Below are positions 36,429 through 50,035 of a stretch of 64,000 nucleotides of DNA, in pieces. The DNA comes from Gymnogyps californianus (taxonomy: Eukaryota; Chordata; Aves; Accipitriformes; Cathartidae). The position numbers were made by a program, and so were the translations under genes. The notes beneath the pieces were generated by a model. It ran no database searches, was not told the origin of the DNA, and worked only from the letters and a program-made list of their open reading frames with translations. The number at the start of each line of letters is the position of its first letter. Within the stretch, counting starts at the first letter, position 1. The stretch is from contig NC_059479.1 in NCBI RefSeq assembly GCF_018139145.2, positions 5,580,001 to 5,644,000 on the forward strand. Reading direction: 5' to 3'.

Positions 36429-38303
36429 CTGAAAGTCAGTCCCATAGCTTTATGAAGCCCTGTGATATCTGTATTAGTTTAAGGGATTGCAGGTAACTCA
36501 TGCTGTATATTTTGCTGAATTACTTCACCCCTCCTGGCAGCATACTTTAGGTCTTCAGGGATAAGTTTTACCTATAGCTGTGCGTCACTGAAAGAACTTA
36601 GCAGAAGTTGTTCTCATTAACTTTTTTCATTGATATCGCTTTGCTTTAGAAACCTAGGAATGTGACTGGCACCAAACATTTAAAATAGTGTGTATCAATT
36701 GAACTCAGATATCAGAATTATTGTAGGGCATTATTTACATTGTTGGAAAGTATAACTACCACCTTTTTGGATAGGAAAATTCCCATTCCACTTAAGTAGT
36801 GTCTTGAGAGATCATATTTTTAAATGAGGTGAGCATAGGTATATTTTAAAGGTTTTCCAAAACACTTATACTGGTCCTTATTCACTGATCTTCATTCTCC
36901 AAATAAACTAAGCTCCCTCAGAAGGCAAGGGTGGCAGTCATGATGATAAGGAAAGAGATACAGAATGAAGAGGAGGTACAAAACAGCTTATGTGATATTG
37001 TAAGCAGACACAACATAAACTTGTGTTGGTATGTGGGAACACACAAAACAGTGTATACAGCAGAAGACCACACAAACATAGCTGCAGAAAATAAATGCTT
37101 CTGAATAAGATTGTTTAGCTATGATAGATGCATTGTCAACCTGCTGCAGCTAAAAGCTAAATACATGAGTTAGAGGGGAAAAAAAAAAAAATCCAATTGA
37201 ACAAAATCAATCATTGGGGTGTAGGCTATTAAATGTTGACAAGTGGTAAAGGCTGGTTATACTGCCCTAAAACTTTGGGGGATAGCAAAGCACCTTTGAG
37301 TAAACTTACACTCTTTAAATCAAAAATGAAAGTTTGTTGTTTTCTTTCATGGCATTATATGTCAGGGGCCAGTATTCTCAGAGACTGTTACACAGTGTGA
37401 AATTACTGTTTTACTCAGTTCTTTATATTTCTGACCTTGAGATCTTGATCATTACAGTCTATCCACCTTACCGAACTGCAGAGTTCAGAAAGAGTTTAGA
37501 TTCTGTAACAATAAAAATCTCAATTTTTTTAGCTAAATAATGAGCAATACTGTTTATGCAAAGTGGAAGTCAGGTAACTGATTCATTTCATTCTATAGCG
37601 AACACTGCACAGAAAGTCCACACAGCTCCTTCATTTGTTTTTCTTCTACAGCCAAAGAATTCACCACACAATTGCATGAAAATGCAACCTGAAGTCTTAA
37701 GGAGACAATATTTCAGACTCTTTAGAATTGCTTTCTTAAAATAACAAAGCTTCCATGGATTTCTACTTCCCCAATATGTTTTAGACTATAAGGTTTAAAT
37801 TGTTTAAATTTATATAGAAAACAGGGAGAATAGACAGAGCGCGTTAACAGTGTGGAGACACAGGGCTTCAATTGCATGTTTCCTTATGCATTGATCTGAC
37901 TGTGTTATTTGGCGGTTCTGCCACTTTCTGAGGGCTGAGGACTAATGATCAGCGCTCACTGGAAGAATGAAAGGGAGCTGGTAACCAAATTTAACTGTGA
38001 CAGCCTGCTGTCCTCTTCTCTTATCAATGCCTAGGAAAAACACTTCTTTTCATGCCAGTCAATGCTAGAATAAACTGAGGAGTACTAAGTGATGAACAGT
38101 AGTCATAACGTACAGGTTTCACTTTATAGATCTACAAGGAAGAAACAGTAAAACAAAGAACAAAAAAACGACGTGTCTACTCCTACTGTTGGTGAATTTT
38201 TCAAAAAGATGATTTAATCTCCGTTGTAATTTGTGTCCTCTTGCTGTTTTTCCTCAGAGATACAGTGTTGGGGTATCATGACGCATACAGTATCGAAGCT
38301 TTT

Positions 38304-38316
38304 GACACACACACAC
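38304..38316. repeat. Short (AC)n microsatellite
   Basis: Six AC units. Confidence 0.8.
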
Positions 38317-41300
38317 TTGTGGCTGGATTGTAGTGAACAAAATAGCAGGTCTAGGATCCAGAAGGGTAAATGCCTTTGGTCGCTTCTAAGCCTGTTCTGA
38401 TCTTTTGGTCAGCTTTTATGGGGTGAGGTCAAGTGAGTGTAAAAAGTACTTGCTTGAGTCATTATTTCGGTATCCTTCTGAATGTTCTTCTGTCGGGGTG
38501 CTTGCCTTAGAGTTAGCGACAGTTTCCTAACACAAAGAAGAAATTGCCTCCGAATGAAAGCATACTGGAAATGATCAATCTTCCATAGCTGCAGTAAGCT
38601 ACTGGAACAGAAAGCAAAAAGTAATATTGTATGTTATATGGCCTGTCACTGATTTCTAGGCATTACTACAGAGCAGTCAAGGCTTCTCTGTGCAATAGAA
38701 GGAACTAAATGTATAACTGCTAATTAAGCCTAGACAAAATAAATTTTATGGTGTGTTTCCTATAGGTAGCATCATATGGCTGTGGCAGACTTTATGGGGA
38801 AATTAAGGCCAAACGAAGAAACAGCACTGCTGCTGTGCATGTGGTAGTTTTCCTTAGAAACAAATAACAAGAAATACTCTGTGGTGATGTTACCTGCTGC
38901 AATGAGGTGTGAGGTAGAAGGAATTTTTCAAATGCTAGTTGTGGTTTTAAGGATTTTCCAGTTTAACTGTAGATGCTGGTGAAGTTAGCAAGGAGGCACA
39001 GAAACGCAGATATCTTTTGCCTCTGTCCCTACGAGAGTGGTAACAGCCCATTTTATGTCATATTATCCCTACAGAAGACATATGAGAATGGAATAATGTG
39101 TATAGATCCAAAATGTTTTTGTCTGGAGAGAGCTTTAAATGCTCCCACAGCAAATAGGCGGATCCCTGCCTCTTTTGGAGGTGGGTGACAAATTCCTCAG
39201 TGGCATAAGAAAGATCAAGTCAGGACAATGACAACTTGTTTTTGACATGAAAAGATAACAAAATTGAGAAACATACACTGTGAAAAACTTGGTATCTTCA
39301 GCATGTTAGTAAAGCTGTAGTTAAAAAGGCAACTTCAAAGCACTGAGTGGAAAGAGTGGCCAGCTGGGAGGTGGCCCAAGAGAGCACCTCATGGCAGGAG
39401 GAGTATATCTGTTGGGTACCCAGATGTCCTTTCCTCAAGACGTTAGTGTGTGTTACCCAGAAATATTTGCAATCTCTGTGTGTTGAATGGAACCTAAGAT
39501 AATTTACAAGACTACTTAGAAATTCTTTGGTTTAAAAATTTTCATTGGATTTTGTATTTGTTTGAATTCTTTTTCTTCTGTTAGTTGCCTTGTTGATGAA
39601 ATTTTGTTTTCTTATGCTAATCTTTGTTCAAGAAACCCACATTACCTTTTCCTCTCATAATGAGTTTGGATATGCAAAAGAGTAAGGAGACTCAAACATT
39701 CCTGAAAGGCAAAGACAACTGGAAGTTTAAAAATTCCTTAAGCTCCTCCAAAATTTTTAGCCTACGTTCTTTGAATTAAGGGAAGTGTGACAGTTTAAGG
39801 GCTTGTTTTACTGGTAAAATCTTTACTTTAAAATAGATCCTTTATGTCATGCATGAGATAAATCATAGCAGTGGTTGTTTTGACACTCTGGAGTGTAGTT
39901 ATATTATGCACTGGTTTCCCAAGAGATCTTAAAATTTAACAAGCAGAGGCCAGTGTGAGTGATGAAATGAGGCAGCAGTAGAGCCATTTCAATTATACTT
40001 TTATTACGCAGCCATTCTTCCTAGAGCGCTTCATACTTTTTGTAATGCTTACTAGAGTATGAAGTGCTTCGTGTGAGGGAAAGGTAGCTCCGATTTTATG
40101 ACTAAGTGGACAGCGTGATTTCAACTTGCTTTGACAGCAGTGCTGGGGTTGTAGCAGCATGAGTAACACAGGAGAGCGCAGGGAAAAAAGAATGCTCTGC
40201 TTAACTTTAATGGCTGAGACCCTTCTCAGAGAATGGTAAGATTGATAATTCAGTAATATTGTTAGGAACCAGAGGTACTTGCAAGCGGTTTAGGTTTCTC
40301 TGTTTTGTTTTGAAGGTGATTTACTGTTTCAAGTCTATGGTTAACAGCGGTTACCTTCCCCCGCCTCCCCCAATAGGCCAGTACAACAGCTTTAATATTA
40401 ATCATGTTCCTTATTATCTTTTTTTCTCTGCTTATCTCATAGTTATCTGCTTGTACTATGAATTATTCCTGAATGTTTATTTCTAATATAGGCTATCATC
40501 TAGAAAGGCTATTAAATATTTTGAAGTGTTAATAATGTAACTTGTACTTTAGATTATGCATATAAGTAAGCTCCCTTTTCTGCAAAGACAGTAAAAAGCA
40601 TGTTATACAGATTACACGTATAAGTAAGTAGTTAAAGATCCAAAAGTTTAAACCATCTTTCTTATTTATTACATTTTAAGGAGCAATTTGAATTTATCAG
40701 AAGGGATTATATTAAAATAACTTTCCATTTAAGACTGCAATAACAACACCAGGCGCTGGAACTCCTCTTGGGTTACACAGGACATTAAACAGCTTTTGCT
40801 TCTATAGTAAATTTATGATGTGGCCTCTATTTGCTTTAGGGTATGTACCTTTCTGTGTTATTTCATGTGCCCCTTGAACCGTCAGCACGGTCAAATGGCC
40901 TCCACTAAATGCATAACCAATGCGGGTGGCACCCAAAGAGGGGGTGTTCTGTTCACTGGGCACGTTTAGGACAGTGCTTCGAGGGGGACAAGAATCACGG
41001 CTGCTTCTTTGGTAATCGAACTGCTGCACATATTCTAGTCAGGCTGTGGCTGATTGTGGTTATTAAATTCCCATCAGTATATACTAACTTTCATTCTAAT
41101 ACAGCGTTATTAGAAATCTCCCTCACTGTCTAAGGTAATTGTTAATTTAGACCACTTTTGTCTTTCTGAGATTAGCGAGAAGGGAATCTATTTTTTCTCC
41201 CTTTACAAGCAGGCCTGTTAAATCCTTTAGCTGAATGGATAACGATTACAAGTCTCAACTGACAAGCTACAATTTTTTCAATTCCTGAAAGGTCGTTTAT

Positions 41301-41670
41301 AATAACAGAAACGACTGGCACAGCACACCTACAATATCTGTGTTGTGAGGGAAGTCTGATTAGAATTTCAGCTGGTACCAAGGGGTACGCTTTTTGTATG
41401 CAGAGGGAGGCTGTTAGACTGCTATTCATGTCCACGGCTACTCTGGCCAGCAGCGAACATTCACACTCCTTTCTTATTAAAAAAATAAATGTGATGGTAT
41501 AAATGCAAACTGCCTCCATTGATGGAATATTATTAAATTCTTCTGATTAGAAACAGAAGTGCAGCATTTCCTGTCACAGAAAGTATTGTCAGACTGTAAT
41601 GCGGCAGTGCGAGGCGGGCATATGAGGAGAAGAGGGAAAATTCAGTTTTAGAAAATGCAAAGGAAAAGGA

Positions 41671-41685
41671 TTTTTTTTTTTTTTT
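41671..41685. repeat. Poly-T run (15)
   Basis: An uninterrupted T tract. As a minus-strand poly-A it could mark an old retroposon end, but no source was recognised. Confidence 0.8.
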
Positions 41686-42624
41686 AATTCTATTTGCTAT
41701 TTGTGCTCTGAAAAAAGTGAAAACAGATGACATATCTAGTGTTTGAGAACAGAGATATATCTCTTTGCCAGTCTTGGAGTGGGGTTTTTGTTTTGTTCTT
41801 TTTAATTAGCACTTTTTAAGAAAACTCTTAAATATGCTGGAATGAGTATGGAGTTCATGGTATAGGTTGAATAGTTCTGGTATAGTTGTAGCACTCTCTA
41901 AAATTCAGGAAGTTTGTGAGCACTACCACTAGATACAAGGCTGTAAAGTTTCTACAGCTGTGCTCAGACTTTAGTGAAGTTCATATGATGTTCGTGTTGC
42001 GACGTTCCTTTTGTTGCACCTTTGGACCCCAAGGCCGAGAGTCTACTGGAAGAGTCCTGCAAGCTTGAGTGTTGATTCAGGAGTGACAACTCATGTTCTG
42101 TTCTTTGTCTGTACCTGTGTAGACTTTAATATCTTTTGGGAAATCTTATCTTCCCTTGTAATATCTGTGATCTGAAGTTAGCTGGACAAAATGAAGTGAA
42201 TATCTTGATGCAAAGAAGTTCAATCAAAATTGCTTCTCAGTAATTTAGCCAGCCATTCTGTTCAATTTTGGACAAATGACATACTTCTCTGTTTCCTTTT
42301 ACTTTGTTTAATCCTTCCCATATAATAGGCCACTGCATTATAAAGAATGTTCCATCTGACAATATGCGTACATATTTTCCAGGAATAAATTAGGACATTT
42401 CCCAGTGCTCCAGCACATCACTGTTTAATATAGGCCAATAGATCAAAGACAACTACTGTAGTTTCCCTCCTGGGTCTGTTAAAGCCAGTATAAATGTGAC
42501 CCTTTATAATATGTGCTGTATTATTTAGAAAGCCACTGTTTCCCTAGAGTTAATCTATTCAAGAAGTTACTGAATTTGGGCATCTTTTTAAGTACATCTT
42601 TCTATGGTATGTCCAAATACATAT

Positions 42625-42702
42625 CTAGTTAGCTAGCTAGCTTGTTTTATGTAACCACCTAGTTACCTACCTTCACCTACCTACCACCTGCACCTACCAC
42701 AC
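42625..42702. repeat. CTAG- and ACCT-rich low-complexity region
   Basis: TAGCTAGCTAG is followed by irregular ACCTACC units (42653-42700), an imperfect tetranucleotide repeat. Confidence 0.75.
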
Positions 42703-45120
42703 TATGCTATATTCGGACCATGAACCAGCAGCCACAAATAATTTATCCAACTAGTAACTTCTCATTTCGTGTATAGAGCCCTCAAATGGTTAGTGATTCA
42801 GACAATTACCAATTTGCTAAGGAATCCAGAGAGCAGTATATGGATGATCATATTTTTACATATGTGATTAACCTATGCAAAGTAATTTCTACTTCTGAAG
42901 AGTACATTACATTTTATGATCATATCTGTAAAATAGCTCTGTTATTCTTGTGAAAGAAATCAGTGTGATTTCCCTCACAATACAAAATAAGTAAAATTGC
43001 TACGTGCATGTGTACGTAAGAGAAACAAGGAGTGCTGTGTATGTTTGTGAAAAGTTTGATTGGAGTATATACACCAGTCTTTGAGACATTCTTGTGTAAT
43101 ATGTTCACTAGCATATTAAACGCTAACAGTGTCTTTTCCAAAGTATGAAAATTTGTGAGCTTTACTAGAAAAGACATTCATTAAAATGCTGCATCATTAG
43201 ACTAAATATTAGCACAATAAATGTCATCTTGCCACTAGAAACGAATGATCAGAACCTTAATATGACTTTCAAATCTTTCCTAGCATTTAGGTGATGCTGT
43301 ATTACTTTATTGTGAAAGTATTATTATACCACAGCTGGGGGAAGAAAGAGCAGAATATTTTATTCTGCTATGGAAATCAGAATGTAAAAATATAAAACCC
43401 TCGTTGGTTTTTAGCAGCGCTCCAGGTTTAGAAAGTAAAAAGCTTTCTAGTATCCAGTATATAGTTCTCAGATTAAGAAATAGTGGAAAGGCAACTTTGT
43501 TGTAATTTGCAGTAGGAGAAATCTGGAATAGCCATAGTCCTCTGCCAAATTGGTAACCCAATTTACAGATATACCTATTAGCTTCCAGGTAGAAACTAGA
43601 GATATTAGTATCCAATTTAATTGAGATTTCCTAATAGTATTTACTGGTTTATAGGGGATAAATAGGGTAAAGTGATTGATAATATTGCTTATTTCTGTCA
43701 ATTTCTGCGACGTTCTTTTTTTTCATGGCCACCCAACTGAGAAACTGTGAGTTGCTTGGTGTCCACATTGCTGTCCAGTCACGCCAGCTGCCAAGATTGA
43801 TGTTCAGCCTTGAGCTCATGCATTAACTGACCCAACTGTCTGATTGAACAGTGCAATATAACTCCACGGTGCTTTATTCCTACTCTGTCATGCACTGTAG
43901 TTATTTATTATCCTCTCTTACACAATTTAGTACACTTTGGCATATGCTCAGATGAATTACATCAAAGATTAGTGAGGTCTTTTATTTTCCCCAGGAGACT
44001 GAAATTTAGCATTATGAAAATTAACCAGCGTTGCTGTCCCCACCCACCTTCTGTGTTAAAACTCGCAGGATGTAAGTTGAGCAATGTTTGCTTAAATCGG
44101 CACTGAAAAAAAACACCTGCAATCAGAGTTTCAGACATATTCAAAAATGGCTGATCACAGAAATCATTTCTTTCTGCCGGTAAACACAGTAAAGTGGTTG
44201 TGCGCTTTGGATGTTAATACAGAGAGGGCATGCGTGGCAGGCTTCCTGTTTCTGACTTACCTAGGCATGGTCTAACAAGTGATTTGTTATTTAATGAAAT
44301 TTCAAGTAGCTGAGGTAAAGCATCAAGTTCGGTATAAACAAATCATTTATTATATAAACAAATGAGATCTAAATTACAGTGATTTTTCACCTGATACAGA
44401 TCAGTACAAAGTAAATAGTAATTTACATTACACCATGTAGCTGCAAGTGTATGCAAATGTATTGCAGTGTTGAAGAGCAGAGGCTGTACGGTGGGAAGCC
44501 CTGTCCCTTTCTCTGCCCATTTTCTACTTGAGGGCGCAGACAGGTCTGTGGCAGCTGAGGAAACCTTCCTTCCTCCCCTTGCAGTCTCTCTCGGGGAGTG
44601 ATGGCTGTTGGGCCCTTAAATCTTAAAAGAGCAGTTCATGCCAAAGGGGATAAAGGGGCCTCAGTCTTTCTCTTCAGTTGCATTTCATTTCCTTCCCTTG
44701 CATAGTTTTTTGATCTGTGAAAAACTAATTGTTCTTTCTGTAAAATCTGATCAGTCAAGAAGGGGAAGAAAAGATCTTGGATCTGACCTTTCCTGACATT
44801 AATGCTACAGGACTAAAGCAGTTCTAAATGTTTTTTTCAAATGTATATTTTACAGACAAAAGAATTATTCACTTAATTCCTAATTGTTGGAACAGTGTTG
44901 CCACTTTTAGTTGTCTTTGGGAAATAATCAGGCTTGGCAAACATGACCCGTAAAATTTCAGAGGCGCCAGTGAGTAAAAGCGCTGGGGAGCAGGAACGGA
45001 GGGAAGCGTTAGCAGTGATCTAGCTGCTCTATCAACTGATTGACAGCGTGGTGTAGGTACGTGAATGTCTGAAAGATAGGTCCAACGGTGCAAGACTGTC
45101 TATGCACACAGACAGGCACA

Positions 45121-45140
45121 GTATATATATATATATATAT
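45121..45140. repeat. (TA)n microsatellite
   Basis: Nine to ten TA units in a row. Confidence 0.9.
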
Positions 45141-48100
45141 GATCTGTATATTACATGATTTTAAAAGAAACATTCTTAAAACTCAAAAGGGAATCCTGTT
45201 ATTGGGGTTGATCGTTCCATTAACTGACAGGGATGCTAAAACCTGTTTCTCCTACCTTGATGGCCAACTGGTGTGTATCTGTCTCTCAAGTGCTGGATAA
45301 GGTGGTAGCTGTTGTTGTTATCAGGCAGAAAATGATTCCTACTAGCAAGTTTGACCTTCACTTGAACCATCAGTACTGTTAAGTTGTTGGTAATGATACA
45401 CATTTGCTCCAGCCTGGTGCATTGGAGAATATTTTCCTGACCCATTTATGCTTCTCCCATGTATCCACAGCATAGCGCTTGTAAAATATTTTCTTTTTCC
45501 TGTGCTTTACCTCTAATGATTAATAGTAAACCTAGTGATGAATGTCAACGAAAGGGTGGCAATTATAATTTCATTAATCAGCTAATAATTGGGGTCCAGG
45601 GCTCAACTGTGACTTTAGACTTCTACATCCTAAGGAATTAAAGAGAAATTTCTATTAATCACTGTGTCCCAGCTGCTGACAAGGCCTGTTCTAACAATAG
45701 ATCTAATCATTTCAAGATGTGCTACAATTAGTGTGAGGATGATAAAGGAGTTCATCGTCTGAGCCAGCCTTCTGGTCCCAGGAGGTTGCAGGAACGAGCC
45801 TCTCTGTTACGCCGATGATTTACCTCTAAATGCTATGCGTTAAAGTCATGCTTCCCTGGAGATTTATAAAAGTTTAAAGCTTTTAATAAACTTAACCTGA
45901 CTTACGGAGTCTGTTCAAAGCTGGATGGTTTGTTACAGTTGGATCTCTCTCTGGTGATTTGGCTTTCCAGTTGCTGGGTGGTGCGCACCCCCAGCCAGAA
46001 AAAAAGATGTTGAAATTAAGGATATAGTGTGTTTATTAATTTGTGCATGGAAAAACATCTGGTTGCAATTCCTTCATTGTGCCTCAGCTTAGTGATAAGG
46101 TTTGAGCAGATGTGTGGTTAAATGGTAAATTAGAAAGAGTGCTGTGCCTGATTTTGTGTGACCAAAGAGCAACTTTGTAACACCATTAACAGCCAGTATG
46201 TCCGGCTTTGCCAAAAGTAGGGAAATGCATCTTATGCTGCTATTTCAGACCTCCAGCTGGTAGGAGCATTTTTTGTATAAATCTTCCAGAGAAATGCTTC
46301 AAGTTCCCTGGCTCTCTCTTATCTGCCCTAAGTACAGAAATAAATGAAGCCACCAATGTGTGAGCAACATTCTGAAAATAAAGACTCCATGCATAGAGAA
46401 ATAATGAATTTTCTAAAATCTATATGTGGAGATAAGCCACAGGTATCCATGTTTGAGATACTGAAATGATGTAACTAAGGCAACTGGAATAATAATTTGA
46501 CATCAGAAAGAAGCTGATATAAATGGGATTTCAGGGAGTTGTATACATTTTGCAGAGGTTTATTTAAACTCTTTTCCACAAAAGTGAAACTTGTCAGAAA
46601 CATGAAAATCTGTTGAAGTTATCAACGCTTTATGTTTATGTTTATCAATCATTCATGTTTATGGTACATCTTTGCAAAGGCTTTTGGTTTTGAATAGAAG
46701 ATTACAAGTAATCTTCTAAAAACAAATAGAGCATTGTAAAGGTTTCCATATTAAACCCTCTAGGCTACAAATTGTGCATGATTTTATAAGTGATTCCGCG
46801 TTGCAGTATTCATAGAATATCGCTTCGACCTTGTAGGTGCCAGGGTATAAAACAGCCTTCCCCATGCATAGAAAAACTCAGCTAAGACCTGTTCTGAAAC
46901 AAGATTATTGAACTGAATGTGCTAAAGCTGGGGAGACAATTAAAAGCAAATGAACTTTGGATGTCGATTTGATGTTTGAAGCAGGCTAATCATACATAAG
47001 ATAATTAATCCTGTAGAACAATATAATTATTTTATATATACACATAAAGTACCACCTGGATCATTATTTCAAAATGGTTAATTTGAAGGAATAGGACTAG
47101 AGCTGTGCTCTTTCTGTATCACACCTTTATTCAGAAGAGTGGGTGGCTTGCTGTTCCTAGGTAGCCATCCTAACCAAGGGCATAGGGTCCTGTCGTACAA
47201 TGTCAGGTAGTTCCTAATGAATAGAATTAAATGGAAAAACTGCTTTGCGAAGTATTCCTGAACTGAATGCATGGTTTTGAAAAGTTTAATTAAAATCTTG
47301 GCCCAGTGATTAGGTGAATCGCATCTGATTGAGGTGAGCCTGAGTAGTTTAAAGTAATGATCTGAGGTGAAGCCAGCACAATCAAATACTTTGTTATTGA
47401 AATTGAGCTTTGCAAATAATTTAGTTGTAAATAATTGTTAGTGAGTTTAGCTTCCTTTTCAATTCAGAGGCTGTTTGAAAGCGAGTTTTGGTTTCCTCCG
47501 TGGTATTTGCTATTCCTATTGTTTTTCGTTTAACTCTGTGAGGCACTGAACTGTTTGCTTTGGTCGTTTCCTTCATCACAATCAGGTCTGAGCTGTTCAG
47601 CTCAGTTAGTGTTGCTGCTTGTACTGCTTGGTGAAGCGTGCATCTTAAAGAGAGGACTTGATACAGCTTCAGAAGCTTTAGGTGCTTAGGATAAAGAAAC
47701 AGAAACTGTATCTTTAGTAACGAGGTTCAGTGGAGCTACAAAGAGCTGTACCTCTTTGTGAGGCTCAGTTAAATCCTGGTTCTTTTGGGTGAGTTTTAAG
47801 ACTTTTGCTCTTTTCCTATGTGTAAGCAGGTGTGTCTTCCATCAGTCATGCTTGTGCTGATGGGAGAATTTGGAGACTGTTGCCCATGAGAATTTGTACA
47901 CACAAAAGCTGTTGCTTGGCAGCATGGCAAGGGGAACTGGTGTGAAGATTGGAGTAGTGGTCTTCTGAATTCAAGTGAATTGGATTTTATGGACGTTCAC
48001 TCAACTTTTATGCTATTTTTTCATGTTTCTGAGCAACACTCATTTTTCCATACAAACTGTTGAAATTAGAGGGGAAAATAGTGCCAGGATGTTTTAAGAG

Positions 48101-49649
48101 CAAATGGACTGAGCTTCCATTGTGTCCTTGGTTTAACATTCATGGATTCAGTTATATGACTTTATTATTACAGGTAGAACAGGTGACTGCCATCCTTTTT
48201 AATACAGACATGTTATGATATGTAAGAATAGAAATAATTTGAAGATAATAAATTTGAAACTCAGTTGCTGTTATTACACCCCCCTTCCTCCTTTCTTTAA
48301 GAAGAGATGTTTCAGATCTTTCTGCTATCTTACATTATGATGTATGGGCAATAATACAAGGAAAATTTATAATCTGTGAAGAAATGTTGGCTGAAAATTT
48401 TGTTTTGCTTCAATAAATGAAAAAAAGGTCTTTTGCATTCTTGTTAATTTATTGGCGTTCACCACAAAATGATTACATACAGAATTTTGAGAATTTTAAG
48501 TGGAGTTCAAAGTTACTAGTCTGAAAAGAGATCACTGGGATGGTCTGTTCATTTCAAATGACATTATAGACAACAAAAGTCTCAGCATAGGCCAAATGAA
48601 TGAAGAAAGCTGAATTTGTGTAACAGCATGGAAACAGAACATGAAGAACAGGAATACTGAGAAGTGTTTCCAGAAGACAAATTACTTTTCAAACTGTTTG
48701 CTTACTATTACTGTTAGATTTCTGGCAAGTGCTACAAGTTCTTAAAAGGCTCATCAAATACTTTTTCACAAATATGGTTATTTTTTGTATTCTTTTGGAT
48801 AATATTGATAGCACTTTGTCACGCAAGAGGAACTAACCCCAGCAAGTCATTTTGAGATTGAAAATAGTCACCATCTTCATACTTGCTACTGAATTACCAC
48901 CTTTTGTCTTTGCTTAGGCAAACGTTCTCTTTTCATCTTCTGTCTAAAGTTTGGCACTACTAAGGATAGTGTAGAAACAATTTTTGTCTGTATGTGTTTT
49001 GATGTTGTTAGAAATGAATAGGCATATAGTGTTTTCTGTTACTAAGGGCTTATATTAAGTAGTAGCTGAAGGTGTGTGCTTTACATATCATAGTTATTTA
49101 TTACTCATGACCGTGATTTTTTTTTTATACGTTTATACTCTGTTTTAATGTATTTGGGTATGTAAAGAATTTATAATATTATAGAAAACTTACACAAATC
49201 TTAAAACAGTCATCTTGCTTTGCTGATCATATTGAAGACCAGAGCGTGGAAAGACAGAAATGAAAGAAGCTGTTTATTTGTTCTTACAATACTTGCTTCC
49301 TTCCCTCTCTAATACCATTTTCTTCATACTTTCTTTCATACTCACACAGATTTTTATATATGCTCTACAAAAAATAAAGCAGTATGGTATTACACCTTCA
49401 AATAAGGGTACTGCAGATCAACATACTTCAGAATTACTCCAGAATTAAGTTTCTCTATGAGCAATGCTGTATACTGTAGTGAATGTGTGTGTAAGTGTTT
49501 TTATTGGTGTGCATTTGAGATTGGCCTTCTCCGGGCAGCCAATTTCTAGTACTCTTTGGGTCATGAAAAAGACTTCTTATGCTTTCTTCCATAAGTACTA
49601 CAAATAATAAAATTTCCCTATTTGAACCTTTCTTGTAAGGACTGAGAAT

Positions 49650-49673
49650 AGCAGCAGCAGCAGCAGCAGCAGC
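49650..49673. repeat. (CAG)n trinucleotide repeat
   Basis: Seven to eight perfect AGC/CAG units in otherwise AT-rich sequence. No long open frame contains it, so it is read as a non-coding microsatellite and is probably length-variable. Confidence 0.92.
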
Positions 49674-49944
49674 CGTGTTATGGCAAGTATTGCCATTTGG
49701 GATCCTGCTGGCAAATAAATATAGTGTAGCAAAAAGGTGTCATTACAATGACTCATTTCGCTCAGGTTGTGAAAGGCTGTGATTCATTAGTACCAAATAT
49801 ATGCTATAGAACATGATAACTGCTGCAGCCTGAAGTTTTCAGTAATGGGAAGGCAAGAATAAAATGGATTTTAAGAAGAGGGAGAAGGAAAAAGGAAGTC
49901 CCTCTACCATCAGTTGAAGATACTAGTTTTCACTTGATATTGAT

Positions 49945-49978
49945 AAAATGAATATGCAATAAAAATGAATATGCAATA
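49945..49978. repeat. 17-bp perfect tandem duplication
   Basis: AAAATGAATATGCAATA occurs twice head to tail. Being perfect, it looks recent or constrained. Each copy holds a POU-octamer-like TATGCAAT. Confidence 0.85.
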
Positions 49979-50007
49979 AAGAGAAGTTATGTAAAATCAC
50001 TATTCAG

Positions 50008-50035
50008 ATGAATATTGGGAATAGCCAATATTCAT
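50008..50035. repeat. 11-bp perfect inverted repeat
   Basis: ATGAATATTGG (50008-50018) and CCAATATTCAT (50025-50035) are exact inverse complements around a 6-base loop. The right arm contains CCAAT. Confidence 0.8.
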
